Source of the DNA: Methylotenera sp.
GTDB lineage: Bacteria > Pseudomonadota > Gammaproteobacteria > Burkholderiales > Methylophilaceae
Direction of reading: 5' to 3'
Assembly (NCBI GenBank): GCA_030693535.1
Contig: JAUYAL010000037.1
Coordinates: forward strand, 52,961 to 116,960
Length of the DNA stretch: 64,000 nucleotides
Of the stretch, positions 38,860 through 47,433 are shown one piece after another. The notes under the pieces are model-generated. The model was not told the origin of the DNA and made no database searches. It was given only the letters and a program-made list of their open reading frames with translations. Position 1 is the first letter of the stretch; each line of letters begins with the position of its first letter. Both the position numbers and the translations under genes were made by a program.

Positions 38860-39566
38860 CATCAAAAAAATTGAATGCAGACGAGGCTGAGCTGCAAAAG
38901 TTTGCTGATCTTGCGCATAAATGGTGGGACACCAACAGTGAGTTTAAGCCCTTGCATGAAATCAATCCACTTAGATTACATTGGATTGATAAATTGATTG
39001 CGCTTCATGGCAAAAAAGTTCTAGATGTGGGTTGTGGTGGAGGAATATTGTCTGAATCCATGTATTTCAAAGGAGCAGAGGTCACTGGAATTGACTTGGG
39101 CGAGAAAGCACTCAATGTAGCTAAACTGCATCAGCTAGAAAGTGGCGCTAAAGTGAATTACCAATATATCTCAGTGGAAAAATTGGCGGAAGAACAGCCT
39201 GCAAGTTTTGACGTGGTGACTTGTATGGAAATGCTAGAACATGTGCCTGACCCAGCTGCAATAGTTGCTGCTTGTGCCAAACTGGTAAAACCAGGTGGGT
39301 CAGTGTTTTTTTCAACAATCAATCGCAATCCTAAGTCATATTTGTTTGCTGTGATTGGTGCGGAGTACCTGTTAAATATGTTGCCAAAAGGTACGCATGA
39401 TTACTCAAAATTCATTAAACCTTCTGAACTTTCCACTTGGGCAAGACAAACTGATTTAAATATGGAGGGTTTATGCGGCATGAGTTATAACCCAATAACA
39501 AAATATTACAGTTTAGGCGATGATGTATCCGTCAATTATATGATGCATACTGTGTTATCTATATGA
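38826..39566 (+). CDS. ubiG: Ubiquinone biosynthesis O-methyltransferase UbiG
   Basis: UbiG performs both O-methylation steps of ubiquinone synthesis. The 246-aa protein has the SAM motif [14 protein letters not shown] (about 65-77), a post-I acidic residue in VTGIDLG, and the UbiG-specific [25 protein letters not shown] start. An alternative ATG lies five codons downstream at 38841. It overlaps both neighbours, mtaD and gph, in a tight operon. Confidence 0.95.
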   Translation: MATETMAIKTLTSKKLNADEAELQKFADLAHKWWDTNSEFKPLHEINPLRLHWIDKLIALHGKKVLDVGCGGGILSESMYFKGAEVTGIDLGEKALNVAKLHQLESGAKVNYQYISVEKLAEEQPASFDVVTCMEMLEHVPDPAAIVAACAKLVKPGGSVFFSTINRNPKSYLFAVIGAEYLLNMLPKGTHDYSKFIKPSELSTWARQTDLNMEGLCGMSYNPITKYYSLGDDVSVNYMMHTVLSI

Positions 39567-40234
39567 GTGTGGTTTTATTTGATTTAGACGGCACGTTAGT
39601 CGATACCGCGCATGATCTTGGTTTGGCTCTAAACATTCAGCTGGAGCGTCATGGTAAGCAAGCTTTGCCGCATGATGATATTTGGCCTGTAGCATCTCAT
39701 GGATCTCAAGGTTTGCTTGCATTAGGATTTGACATTACGCCTGCCGATAGTTGTTATGAGGCGATGCGCATTGAGTATTTAGATCTATATCATTCAGTGT
39801 TTACTAACAAGCCCATCCTACTGCCAGGTATTGCTGAGTTGCTTGATACACTAGATACAAAAGGCATTAAATGGGGAATAGTCACTAATAAACCAAGGCG
39901 ATTCTCAGTTGATTTAATTAAAGCGGTACGCCTTGGGAGTGGGGACTTAGCTCAGCGATCAGTATGTTTGGTGTGTGGTGACGATGCATTGCAGCCAAAA
40001 CCAGCGCCAGATACCTTGTTCATGGCCTGTAAAGAAACCAATAGTGATCCTAGTGATTGCATTTATGTTGGTGATGCTGAGCGAGATGTTCAAGCGGGAA
40101 AAGCTGCTGGCATGAAAACGGTGGTAGCTTTATTTGGTTATATTGCGTCAACAGACAAGCCGCTTGAGTGGGGCGCTGACGCCTTAATTAAGACCCCTAA
40201 TGATTTGTTAGATTACATGAGCTTAAGTGTTTGA
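39563..40234 (+). CDS. gph: Phosphoglycolate phosphatase Gph (HAD family)
   Basis: This HAD hydrolase removes phosphate from 2-phosphoglycolate formed during DNA repair or metabolism. The 223-aa protein has the DxD nucleophile motif [11 protein letters not shown] (about 5-15), motif II VTNKP (about 111-115) and motif [13 protein letters not shown]...[17 protein letters not shown]. It overlaps ubiG by ATGA, the usual ubiG-gph pair. It is the last core gene before the accessory island. Confidence 0.93.
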   Translation: MSVVLFDLDGTLVDTAHDLGLALNIQLERHGKQALPHDDIWPVASHGSQGLLALGFDITPADSCYEAMRIEYLDLYHSVFTNKPILLPGIAELLDTLDTKGIKWGIVTNKPRRFSVDLIKAVRLGSGDLAQRSVCLVCGDDALQPKPAPDTLFMACKETNSDPSDCIYVGDAERDVQAGKAAGMKTVVALFGYIASTDKPLEWGADALIKTPNDLLDYMSLSV

Positions 40235-40546
40235 CACTAATAATGTATTGTCTGAGCTGACAATCTGCCAAATCGCACCTGTATTAATTTTATCGATTAT
40301 TTCAACTTGTTTTTCATTATAGAATTTACCATAATGTGCTGAAATTAACATCGTCTATCCATAAGACTGCATTAAACTTGAATTAGAAGAATGATAATGG
40401 CAACAACATTGACAACTAACCAGCAAACATGGCAAGCAATCTATAAAGGTCTTGATTTGCAGCGGTCATTAAAGATTTGGTAATTAAATGAATAACTAAT
40501 GACTGGCCACTTTGGGGTTGAATGCGCCTTGATCTCTCAGTGGTGT
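40235..40546. other. Intergenic stretch with two short unassigned frames
   Basis: No recognised gene lies in this 312-base gap. On the minus strand, 40351-40223 encodes 42 aa (MLISAHYGKFYNEKQ...), overlapping the gph 3' end by 12 bases. On the plus strand, 40397-40483 encodes 28 aa (MATTLTTNQQTW...). Both look like possible remnants of genes broken when the island formed, but neither can be identified from the sequence. Confidence 0.3.
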
Positions 40547-40852
40547 CTAGGCGCCTATCAATGCTAAAGGCATTACCTGTGCGGTAAACTTCTCTCTAGC
40601 TTGCCAAAGATCAAAAGCAGTTTGCTCTGCCAACCAAATATCCGCACGACCACCATTTTCAACGCCAAGCCACTTTTCAAGACGCAATGCCATTTCAGGC
40701 GAAATAGCGGCTTTGCCGTTAAGTACTTTAGAAAGCGTTGGCCGAGCAACACCTAGCTGCTCAGCAGCCTCAGTCACAGAAAGCTTTAGGGCAGGCAGTA
40801 CGTCTTCACGCAATGTTTCACCTGGGTGAGGTGGGTTATGTAATCTACTCAT
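40547..40852 (-). CDS. higA: HigA-type antitoxin (XRE helix-turn-helix)
   Basis: HigA neutralises the HigB mRNA-cleaving toxin and represses the operon. The 101-aa protein begins MSRLHNPPHPGETLREDVL, the hallmark of the HigA family. It has an HTH (about 28-55: SVTEAAEQLGVARPTLSKVLNG) and a C-terminal dimerisation part. The ATG at 40852 has an AAAGGA 7 bases upstream, so it is preferred to a TTG at 40867 that overlaps the higB stop. The toxin gene comes first, as in typical higBA modules. Confidence 0.93.
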   Translation of the reverse strand: MSRLHNPPHPGETLREDVLPALKLSVTEAAEQLGVARPTLSKVLNGKAAISPEMALRLEKWLGVENGGRADIWLAEQTAFDLWQAREKFTAQVMPLALIGA

Positions 40853-40863
40853 CTTTAATCCTT

Positions 40864-41142
40864 TCAATGATAATCTTGGTAATCGACCAAAATGGCATCT
40901 TCACCATCAAACATAAATGTTATGCGCCAATTGCCATTCACAGTAATCGAAAAATGCCCAGCAAGTTCACCAACAAGGTTGTGTAATTTCCAGCCAGGAA
41001 CATTCATATCTTCATGACTTTTGGCTAAATCTAAGCGCAATAATTGACGACTTAACTTTGAGGAATGATGTGGCTGTATACCCGCTTTTGTGCCAGTCTC
41101 AAAAAATTGCTCTAGCCCTTTATGTTTAAAGGTTTTAATCAT
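40864..41142 (-). CDS. higB: HigB-type toxin (RelE/ParE superfamily)
   Basis: HigB is a ribosome-dependent mRNA endonuclease. The 92-aa protein has the family landmarks MIKTFKHKGLEQFFETG at the N-terminus, then LDLAKSHEDMNVPGWKLHNLVG, and near the end WRITFMFDGEDAILVDYQDYH. It is followed by higA 11 bases after its stop. The promoter -10 element lies only 8 bases ahead of the ATG, so the mRNA may be leaderless. Confidence 0.93.
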   Translation of the reverse strand: MIKTFKHKGLEQFFETGTKAGIQPHHSSKLSRQLLRLDLAKSHEDMNVPGWKLHNLVGELAGHFSITVNGNWRITFMFDGEDAILVDYQDYH

Positions 41143-41150
41143 TGGTAATG

Positions 41151-41179
41151 ATTGTAACTAGTAACGTTACGGATGTCAA
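41151..41179 (-). promoter_or_regulatory. sigma-70 promoter of higBA
   Basis: On the minus strand a perfect -35 TTGACA (41174-41179) and a -10 TACAAT (41151-41156, 5 of 6) are separated by exactly 17 bases. The -10 ends 8 bases before the higB ATG at 41142. Transcription is expected to start within a few bases of that ATG. Confidence 0.75.
41161..41170. promoter_or_regulatory. Palindromic operator candidate for HigA
   Basis: GTAACGTTAC is a perfect 10-bp palindrome lying in the spacer between the -35 and -10 of the higBA promoter. An additional half-site GTAAC lies at 41154-41158 against the -10. Location and symmetry fit binding of a dimeric HTH antitoxin that blocks RNA polymerase. The binding itself is inferred. 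Confidence 0.6.
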
Positions 41180-41268
41180 TTTTGGTTTAAAGTATTTGTA
41201 GAAATGCTCTGTCTATTCGGTAGGGGATTGTCAGCACAACTATTTCTCAATAGATGTGCTGATTATCG

Positions 41269-41556
41269 TCACACCTCTGTTTGCTCTGCCAACTCCAAAG
41301 CATCATCCACCTCGATGCCAAGATAACGCACAGTACTATCTAGCTTGGTATGCCCCAAAAGCAACTGAATGGCACGTAAGTTTTTAGTGCGCTTATAGAT
41401 TAAAGAGGCTTTAGTTCTGCGCATGGTATGGGTACCATAATTAGCGGAATCTAGTCCAATATCTTCAACCCATGCATTGACAATACGTGCATATTGTCGC
41501 GTGGACAAATGTGGTGAGTCATGAATACGACTAGGAAACAGAAAGTCTTCGGATGA
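41269..41556 (-). pseudogene. 5'-truncated tyrosine site-specific integrase (C-terminal catalytic part)
   Basis: Only the last 95 or so residues of a phage-type tyrosine recombinase remain. The frame reads from SSEDFLFPSR through HTMRRTKASLIYKRTKNLRA to LLGHTKLDSTVRYLG. This keeps the HxxR box, the second active-site His (LLGH) and the Tyr nucleophile, but lacks the first catalytic Arg and the N-terminal DNA-binding domain. The family-like sequence stops near 41556, where it abuts a transposase fragment on the other strand. It is evidence of past mobile-element activity, not a working enzyme. Confidence 0.8.
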
Positions 41557-41557
41557 G

Positions 41558-41965
41558 GCTATACTACCTTATTGGGAAACTATATTCATCACCTATGAGA
41601 ATTGGGGTGATGAGATATTTAATTTCTTTGATCTTGTTGAGAGTAGCGGGAACAAATTGACGAACGCCTATACAGAATGTCAGAACAGCATAACTCGTGC
41701 CATCAACTGCATTGGACGAGGCTACAACTTCGATACGCTAAGGGTAAAGCTGTTGTTGGCGCCTAAGAAGGAAAGTATCGTTACAAGTTACCGCAGTATT
41801 AAACGAAGGAAGCAACAGTCTGACAATCATACTATCGGTTTTTCTCTGGCGACTAATTTCAACAACGATTATGAAGCCATCCAAATACCTGAGCGAAGAT
41901 TGGTTACCTGGGGGGTTGATCTTGAGAACCTAGAAAAATGGCTAGATGGACAGGAATATAAATAG
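41558..41965 (+). pseudogene. ISL3-type transposase C-terminal remnant
   Basis: The open frame read from about 41558 gives YWETIFITYENWGDEIFNFF, then NKLTNAYTECQNSITRAINCIGRGYNFDTLRVKLLL. This matches the pattern NW..EI.NYF...TNAYTE..N..IK..NR.GRGY.FE..R.K.L at the end of ISL3-family (DDE) transposases. The N-terminal zinc finger and most of the catalytic core are missing. The final 60 residues are less typical. A TTG at 41657 could start a 102-aa product, but a functional protein is unlikely. Confidence 0.65.
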
Positions 41966-42090
41966 CATTCACCCACAGGATAATCCGAGAACATCCACAC
42001 GCTCTGATTCTTTGTGAAAATAGTCACGGACGCTTTACCAACACTAAAATCCGAAGCGCCTTTTTAACTTACAAGCTAGCTTAGATAACA

Positions 42091-42690
42091 TTATGTAATG
42101 CTCCGCCGCTCCATCATGGCCTGCGCAAGCGTGCCACTATCTACGTATTCAATTTCACCGCCCATCGGCATGCCGCGTGCGATTCGACTAGTTTTAATGC
42201 CACGTGCTTTTAGTAACTCGCTAATGTAATGTGCTGTAGCATCACCTTCAACAGTGTAATTGGTAGCTAGTATAACTTCCAGAACAACACCGTCTTGCGC
42301 GCGCTTAATCAGTTTGTCCAGATGAATTTCTTTAGGCCCAATGCCATCTAGCGGTGATAGTCTACCCATTAACACGAAATACATACCAGTGAAGGCATGT
42401 GTGTTTTCAAGCATTAGAAGGTCAGTTGGCATTTCTACGACGCATAATAAATTTTTATCACGGTTGTCAGAAGCGCATAGCGGACAGATAGGCTGCTCAC
42501 TGAAGGTGTTACAAAGTTTACAGTGGTCAACGACCTGCAATGCGTTATCTATCGCTGTAGCTAGACTGCTGGCACCTTTTCTATCACGCTGTAAAAGGTA
42601 ATATGCCATGCGTTGTGCAGATTTAGGACCAACGCCAGGTAAACAGCGCAGGCTGTCTATCAATTGCTCAAGCGCAGGCGGATTTTTCAT
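42091..42690 (-). CDS. recR: Recombination protein RecR
   Basis: RecR works with RecF/RecO to load RecA on gapped DNA. The 199-aa protein has an N-terminal HhH ([17 protein letters not shown], about 18-34), a zinc finger CKLCNTF...CPLC (about 56-73), and a Toprim domain with [15 protein letters not shown] 42690 is chosen over an in-frame TTG one codon upstream. It is last in the ffs-dnaX-ybaB-recR order, standard for bacteria. Confidence 0.96.
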   Translation of the reverse strand: MKNPPALEQLIDSLRCLPGVGPKSAQRMAYYLLQRDRKGASSLATAIDNALQVVDHCKLCNTFSEQPICPLCASDNRDKNLLCVVEMPTDLLMLENTHAFTGMYFVLMGRLSPLDGIGPKEIHLDKLIKRAQDGVVLEVILATNYTVEGDATAHYISELLKARGIKTSRIARGMPMGGEIEYVDSGTLAQAMMERRSIT

Positions 42691-42711
42691 CAATGCTGAT
42701 TAAAAATGTTA

Positions 42712-43020
42712 TTAAAACGGAAGTTTCATACCTGCTGGCATGTAATTAGCCATGCGAGCCGACGAGGTGGCTTCTGCTTTTGCTGTAGCATCTTTCAATG
42801 CGATCACCAATAAGTCTTCTAAAGTTTCTTTGTCATCCATTACGCTGTCATCCAAAGTGATTCGTTTGACTACATTATTGCAAGCCATGATCACTTTTAC
42901 TAAGCCATTGCTAGCCACGCCTTCAACATCAATATTAGCTAGCTCTGCTTGTGCTTTTTGCATGTTTGCTTGCATTTGCTGGGCTTGCTTCATCATGTTG
43001 GCCATGCCGCCTTTCATCAT
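42712..43020 (-). CDS. ybaB: YbaB/EbfC family nucleoid-associated protein
   Basis: This small DNA-binding protein forms tweezer-like dimers. The 102-aa protein has a Met/Gln-rich N-terminal helix (MANMMKQAQQMQANMQKAQ), the conserved VEGVASNGLVKVIMACNN beta-strand region, and the C-terminal MPAGMKLPF. A strong AAGGAG lies upstream of the ATG at 43020. It sits between dnaX and recR, as usual. Confidence 0.95.
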   Translation of the reverse strand: MMKGGMANMMKQAQQMQANMQKAQAELANIDVEGVASNGLVKVIMACNNVVKRITLDDSVMDDKETLEDLLVIALKDATAKAEATSSARMANYMPAGMKLPF

Positions 43021-43041
43021 TTTCCTGCTCCTTGGTTTAAA

Positions 43042-44748
43042 TTAATTGGGGTTGTTAATTGGCTTAATACTATTGGGGATGATAGATGCGCCAAAGTCGT
43101 TAATTAGCGTTTGCACGAAGCTATCTTCTTCGATGGCGTTTTCAGCATTCGCTTGAGCGTAAGCTTTTTCTTGCGCAACCTGTTTGGCTGGAGTATTAGC
43201 TTCGTTGCCACTAATGCTGAATTCTAAACGTATTTTTCGACCGAAATGCTGTTGCAAAGCAAGTGCTAATTTGTCTTGATACATCGGGCTTAGCATGGCT
43301 TTGTCTTTTTCTTGAATGGCAAGGCGCAAGGTGTTTTCATCATAGCTTAATAACTCGCTATTTAAAGCTAAGTTGCGAGCTAAACCTAATTTGAGTTGTT
43401 CTAAAAGTTCTCGCCAATTGCCACTAAACTGGATGGAGCTAGATATTTCTTTAGAATTATCTACCGAACTGATTGAATTGCGATTGGCAGTTGCTTGAAA
43501 AGTATCGGCTTGATACGCTTCAGACACATTCTCTGAATTGTTGTCAATTTCAACCACTGGCTGCGTAACATGCATGGCTGCAGCATGAATTTTTTGGCTT
43601 GGTGTCACGACTTTAAGAGGCGCTTTGTCGCTGTTAGTAACCGCGGTCACACGGGTGCCACCGTCATTTGGCGTAAAAGCTAGCATACGTAACAAACTCA
43701 TAGTAAATCCTGCAAATTCATCAGGCGCCAAACCAATGTCACGGCGACCTAATAATGCAATTTGGTAATAGAGTTGTAGTGTTTCTGCCGAGATTCTTTT
43801 TGCTAAATCAAGTAGCAGGTCGCGCTCCGGCAAATCATCGGCAACACTTTCTGGTACGGTTTGCACTACGGCAATTTGCTGTAATAACTGCGCTAAATCA
43901 TTGAGTGCACTTTCAAAAGAAATGCTACGTTCTTCCATTATTTTTGCTTGTGCAATCAATCTCTTGCCATCATTGGCAAGCAATGAATTGATTAATTCGT
44001 GTAAATAACTTTGGTCGATTGCACCTAGCATAGCGCGTACTTCAGCTTCATTCACAGTTTGCCCACCGTAAGCAATGGCTTGGTCTGTAAGCGATAATGC
44101 ATCCCGCATGCTACCGTCAGCTGCACGTGCTATCAGGTGAAGCGCGTTAGGTTCGTAAGGAATATTTTCTTGACCGAGTATATTCTGTAAATGGCTAATA
44201 ATCGAAGTGCCAGCCATTTGACGTAAGTTAAACTGTAGGCAGCGTGACAGTACAGTCACAGGTACTTTTTGCGGATCTGTTGTGGCGAGTATAAATTTAA
44301 CGTGCGCTGGAGGCTCTTCTAGCGTTTTTAGCATGGCGTTAAACGCGCTTTTTGATAGCATGTGCACTTCATCGATGATGTACACTTTAAATCGGCCTGC
44401 TGAGGGCGCGTATTGGGCATTGTCCAGTAAATCACGCATTGCATCTACTTGTGTATTACTCGCAGCATCAACTTCAATCAGATCAACAAATCGACCCCTA
44501 TCAATTTCGGAACATGCGTTACAAACGCCACATGGCTTAGCCGTAATACCAGTTTCGCAGTTGAGGGATTTAGCTAAAATACGCGCAAGCGTCGTTTTAC
44601 CTACTCCACGTGTGCCAGTAAATAAATAGGCATGATGTAAACGATTTTGTTCAAGTGCATTGGTAAGTGCGCGTACCACATGGTCTTGTCCAACCAAGGT
44701 TTCAAAAGATTTTGGGCGCCATTTGCGCGCTAGGACTTGATAGCTCAT
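43042..44748 (-). CDS. dnaX: DNA polymerase III subunit gamma/tau DnaX
   Basis: DnaX is the clamp-loader ATPase. The 568-aa protein has an AAA+ module with Walker A GTRGVGKTT (about 45-53), the zinc-binding cluster CGVCNACSEI (about 76-85), Walker B with IIDEVHMLS, and sensor LSRCLQF. Domain III and a C-terminal tau region that would bind DnaB and the polymerase alpha subunit follow. I saw no convincing slippery heptamer for production of a short gamma form. The ffs gene lies just upstream on the same strand. Confidence 0.95.
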   Translation of the reverse strand: MSYQVLARKWRPKSFETLVGQDHVVRALTNALEQNRLHHAYLFTGTRGVGKTTLARILAKSLNCETGITAKPCGVCNACSEIDRGRFVDLIEVDAASNTQVDAMRDLLDNAQYAPSAGRFKVYIIDEVHMLSKSAFNAMLKTLEEPPAHVKFILATTDPQKVPVTVLSRCLQFNLRQMAGTSIISHLQNILGQENIPYEPNALHLIARAADGSMRDALSLTDQAIAYGGQTVNEAEVRAMLGAIDQSYLHELINSLLANDGKRLIAQAKIMEERSISFESALNDLAQLLQQIAVVQTVPESVADDLPERDLLLDLAKRISAETLQLYYQIALLGRRDIGLAPDEFAGFTMSLLRMLAFTPNDGGTRVTAVTNSDKAPLKVVTPSQKIHAAAMHVTQPVVEIDNNSENVSEAYQADTFQATANRNSISSVDNSKEISSSIQFSGNWRELLEQLKLGLARNLALNSELLSYDENTLRLAIQEKDKAMLSPMYQDKLALALQQHFGRKIRLEFSISGNEANTPAKQVAQEKAYAQANAENAIEEDSFVQTLINDFGASIIPNSIKPINNPN

Positions 44749-44829
44749 AAGCTCAACTTTAGCTGAAAATTTAGATTACGCAATGTATTTTACCAATAGT
44801 TAAAAACATTGTAGCCTCAAAATTAAAGA

Positions 44830-44923
44830 GGCGAGCCCTTACCCCGGCACTTGCTCAATAGTTGTGGCTGCTTGCTTCCGCACCTGACCAGATTGGCTAC
44901 TTTACAATGCGGGGAGGCCCGCC
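44830..44923 (-). ncRNA. ffs: Signal recognition particle RNA (4.5S, small bacterial type)
   Basis: The minus-strand RNA of about 94 nt contains the diagnostic SRP domain IV: GGTCAGGTGCGGAAGCAAGC then AGCC (44866-44889), with the GGAA tetraloop and the asymmetric internal loops that bind Ffh. The ends pair: 5' GGCGGGCC with 3' GGCTCGCC, followed inward by CCCCGC with GCCGGGG. It lies 82 bases upstream of dnaX in the same direction, a very common position. A small palindrome AATACT-TT-AGTATT (44939-44952) lies just upstream in the promoter area. Confidence 0.94.
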
Positions 44924-45063
44924 AAGATGCAATTTTACAATACTTTAGTATTTAACCGCATAGCAAAATAGAATATTTTCACATTTGTTGAATTTGAATA
45001 AAAAGTTATTCATTATTCATAATAGAATGGTTACAAGTTAATCAAATCATGGTGTATTTTGGA

Positions 45064-45879
45064 TCATGGTACAGTTTTTTGTGGGGCGATTTCTATCGCT
45101 GCATTTTCCTGATTATCGGTTTCATACAGAATCATGATGGATACACGGCGATTTTTGGCTCTACCGAGTGCGGTTTCATTTTCGGTAACGGGTTGTGCAG
45201 AGCCAAAACCCAGTGCACTGAGTCTATTTTCTGCAATACCAGTGTCACTTAACATTCTCACTACGCTAGTTGCGCGTACTGCAGAAAGCTCCCAGTTTGA
45301 AAAAAATATTGCGTTATGAATTGCGATATTATCGGTGTGGCCTTCAACCTGAATATGACGTTCATTTTCTTTTATCATCACAGCTATTTCGTTAATAATA
45401 CTCGATGCGGTAGTGGCTAATTCAGCTGAACCTGGACTAAATAACAAGCTGTCATTAATGTCGATTCGGATTCCCCGGTTATTTTGCATCACACGCACTT
45501 TACCTTCGCTAATGAGCGGCGAAAGTTTATTAGATAGGTCGATGCCCATGGTGGTCATTGATTCGCGTTCTCTGCGCATTTTTTCACTGTAAAGATAAGT
45601 AAGTGGTAGTGGCTTGATAAGCGATTTTTGCTGATTTTTAAGTTTATTGTCAGTACCTGACGCTTTATTTTTATTTATTTTCAATGGGTTGGATGGAGAG
45701 TCGCCAGCAAAAGCGCCACCCATGGACGTAGCTAGCTTATCGTACTTTCCTAAATTAACCGAAGAAATTGAGTACATTACAACAAAAAAAGCAAATAGTA
45801 GGGTGATGAAGTCTGCATAGGAGACTAACCAGCGATCTGGATTTTCATCATCATCATCAAATGGTTTTCTTCTGAGCAT
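45064..45879 (-). CDS. motD: Flagellar stator protein MotD (MotB paralogue)
   Basis: MotD is the peptidoglycan-anchored stator subunit that pairs with MotC. The 271-aa protein has a short acidic N-terminus, a single transmembrane helix starting SYADFITLLFAFFVVMYS with the proton-carrying Asp (D23), and a linker. The OmpA/MotB peptidoglycan-binding domain contains VEGHTDN and NWELSAVRA (about 180-210). It is 83 bases after motC. A second stator pair, motAB, is encoded at 55872-57721. Confidence 0.92.
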   Translation of the reverse strand: MLRRKPFDDDDENPDRWLVSYADFITLLFAFFVVMYSISSVNLGKYDKLATSMGGAFAGDSPSNPLKINKNKASGTDNKLKNQQKSLIKPLPLTYLYSEKMRRERESMTTMGIDLSNKLSPLISEGKVRVMQNNRGIRIDINDSLLFSPGSAELATTASSIINEIAVMIKENERHIQVEGHTDNIAIHNAIFFSNWELSAVRATSVVRMLSDTGIAENRLSALGFGSAQPVTENETALGRAKNRRVSIMILYETDNQENAAIEIAPQKTVP

Positions 45880-45962
45880 AATTCTATAAACCTTAGTTTT
45901 TAGTCGTTAGTAGTTAGTTTTTCTTTTAACTATTCATTGACGATTACCTATTAACGGCTGAG

Positions 45963-46703
45963 TTAACGAAGATATGATAATAAACGCTCTTCAACAACTT
46001 TCGGATGATCGCCACTTGCGATTGACACCCATGCATTTAAGAGCATTTCTCGGCGCATCATTTCATTCTGTATTAACAATTTTAACTTGTTGGCGATAGG
46101 TAAAAATAGCAAATTTGCTAATCCTACCCCATAGATTGTTGCGACAAATGCAACAGCAATGCCACTGCCAAGCTTACTCGGGTCAGATAGATTTTCCATC
46201 ACATGAATTAAGCCAAGCACAGCACCTAGTATCCCTACGGTGGGAGCATAGCCGCCAGCAGCACTCCATATTTTTGCGGCATTGCGTTGTTCTACTTCAT
46301 AAAAATGCATATCAATTGCGCAAATCTGTCTTAATTTTTCAGGGGGTGTGCCATCTATCATTAATTGAAGCCCTTTTTTAACAAAAGGGTCTGTTTCCTT
46401 TTTCAAGTAAGGTTCCAACATAAAAATACCTTCTTTACGGGCAAAATGACTCCACATATTGATTCGGTTGGCAAGAGCTTGCCTATCATCTATTGGGGTA
46501 GAAAAAATTTGACGCACCATTAATAATCCAGCAATAAAGCTTTTAGTATTGGTTTGTAGAAGTACCGCACCAAAGGTGCCACACATCACAATCAAAAAGG
46601 CTGCAGGCTGTACTAGCGAGCCTATTTTCCCGCCTTCTAAAGCTTGGCCTAGTAGAATGCCGATTAAGGCAAGGGCTATGCCACCTAAGCTACTCCAGTC
46701 CAT
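45963..46703 (-). CDS. motC: Flagellar stator protein MotC (MotA paralogue)
   Basis: MotC is the four-helix MotA-type subunit that with MotD conducts protons and turns the rotor. The 246-aa protein starts MDWSSLGGIALALIGILLG and contains the GGYAPTVGILGAVLGLIHVM segment (about 158-177) with the functionally important Pro/Gly helices. The cytoplasmic loop (about 75-150) carries the charged residues that contact FliG. It overlaps the 3' end of fliA by 19 bases. Confidence 0.93.
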   Translation of the reverse strand: MDWSSLGGIALALIGILLGQALEGGKIGSLVQPAAFLIVMCGTFGAVLLQTNTKSFIAGLLMVRQIFSTPIDDRQALANRINMWSHFARKEGIFMLEPYLKKETDPFVKKGLQLMIDGTPPEKLRQICAIDMHFYEVEQRNAAKIWSAAGGYAPTVGILGAVLGLIHVMENLSDPSKLGSGIAVAFVATIYGVGLANLLFLPIANKLKLLIQNEMMRREMLLNAWVSIASGDHPKVVEERLLSYLR

Positions 46704-47419
46704 GATTTCTCTTTTAAATTTGCCCGCAATCTGGCGATAGCCTGGCTATGTAATTGACTCACGCGTGATTCTGAAACGTTCATCACGGCACCTATTTCTT
46801 TTAGATTAAGTTCCTGTTCATAATATAACCCCATTAATACTTTTTCTCGCTCTGGTAGCGCATCAATGGCGTTAATGAGCGAATCACGAAAATCACCATC
46901 CAATAATCCTTTGATTGGGTCGTTTGAATTGTCTGTTTGAAAGCGATCTAAGAAATGATCGCTTCCGTCAGTTTCATGAAAATCTTCGTAGTAAACCAGC
47001 TGATGACCACTGCAGTCACCGAGCATCACGTAATAGTTTTCTAGTGTTAGTTGTAATTTTTTAGCTACATCACTTTCTGTGGGTGGTTTTCCTAGTTCTT
47101 GCTCAAGCTGGCTAATAGCATTTTCTACATCTCGCATATTCTTACGCACACTTCGAGGCAACCAATCTGCGCTTCGTAATTCATCAAGCATCGAACCACG
47201 AATTCTTTGTGCAGCATAGGTTTCAAACATTGCACCATGACTGTCTTCGTAACGATTGATAGCATCCAGCAAGCCCATCATGCCAGCTTGTATCAAATCA
47301 TCTAGCTCTACGCTGGGTGGTAGTTTTGCCTTTAGTTGGTAGGCTAGTTTTTTTACTAAGACGGCATGCTTGTTTAGCATTTCGTCTTTTTGATCTTGTT
47401 TACCATTAGCGCTATACAT
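46685..47419 (-). CDS. fliA: RNA polymerase sigma-28 factor FliA
   Basis: FliA directs late flagellar and chemotaxis transcription. The 244-aa protein has region 2 (LPPSVELDDLIQAGMMGLLDAINRYED), region 3 and region 4 with the HTH LKEIGAVMNVSESRVSQLHSQA. Predicted target promoters are seen in this window upstream of flhD (53349) and cheY (58358). It is 14 bases downstream of flhG, in the flhA-flhF-flhG-fliA-motCD order that resembles Pseudomonas. Confidence 0.95.
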   Translation of the reverse strand: MYSANGKQDQKDEMLNKHAVLVKKLAYQLKAKLPPSVELDDLIQAGMMGLLDAINRYEDSHGAMFETYAAQRIRGSMLDELRSADWLPRSVRKNMRDVENAISQLEQELGKPPTESDVAKKLQLTLENYYVMLGDCSGHQLVYYEDFHETDGSDHFLDRFQTDNSNDPIKGLLDGDFRDSLINAIDALPEREKVLMGLYYEQELNLKEIGAVMNVSESRVSQLHSQAIARLRANLKEKSWTGVA

Positions 47420-47433
47420 ATTGAACCTCTGGC

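Noticed and set aside
41269..41508. Intact small integrase
   Set aside because: The frame continues upstream of the TTG with integrase-like sequence and then breaks; the first catalytic Arg and N-terminal domain are missing.
43042..44748. Programmed frameshift site in dnaX giving a short gamma subunit
   Set aside because: The A-rich spots seen (for example the GAAAAAGAC stretch near 43310) do not form an A AAA AAG heptamer in the right frame, and no downstream hairpin was evident.
44815..44833. Terminator GCCTC/GAGGC after ffs
   Set aside because: The stem is only 5 bp with a 9-base loop and overlaps the mature SRP RNA 3' end, so it cannot be called reliably.
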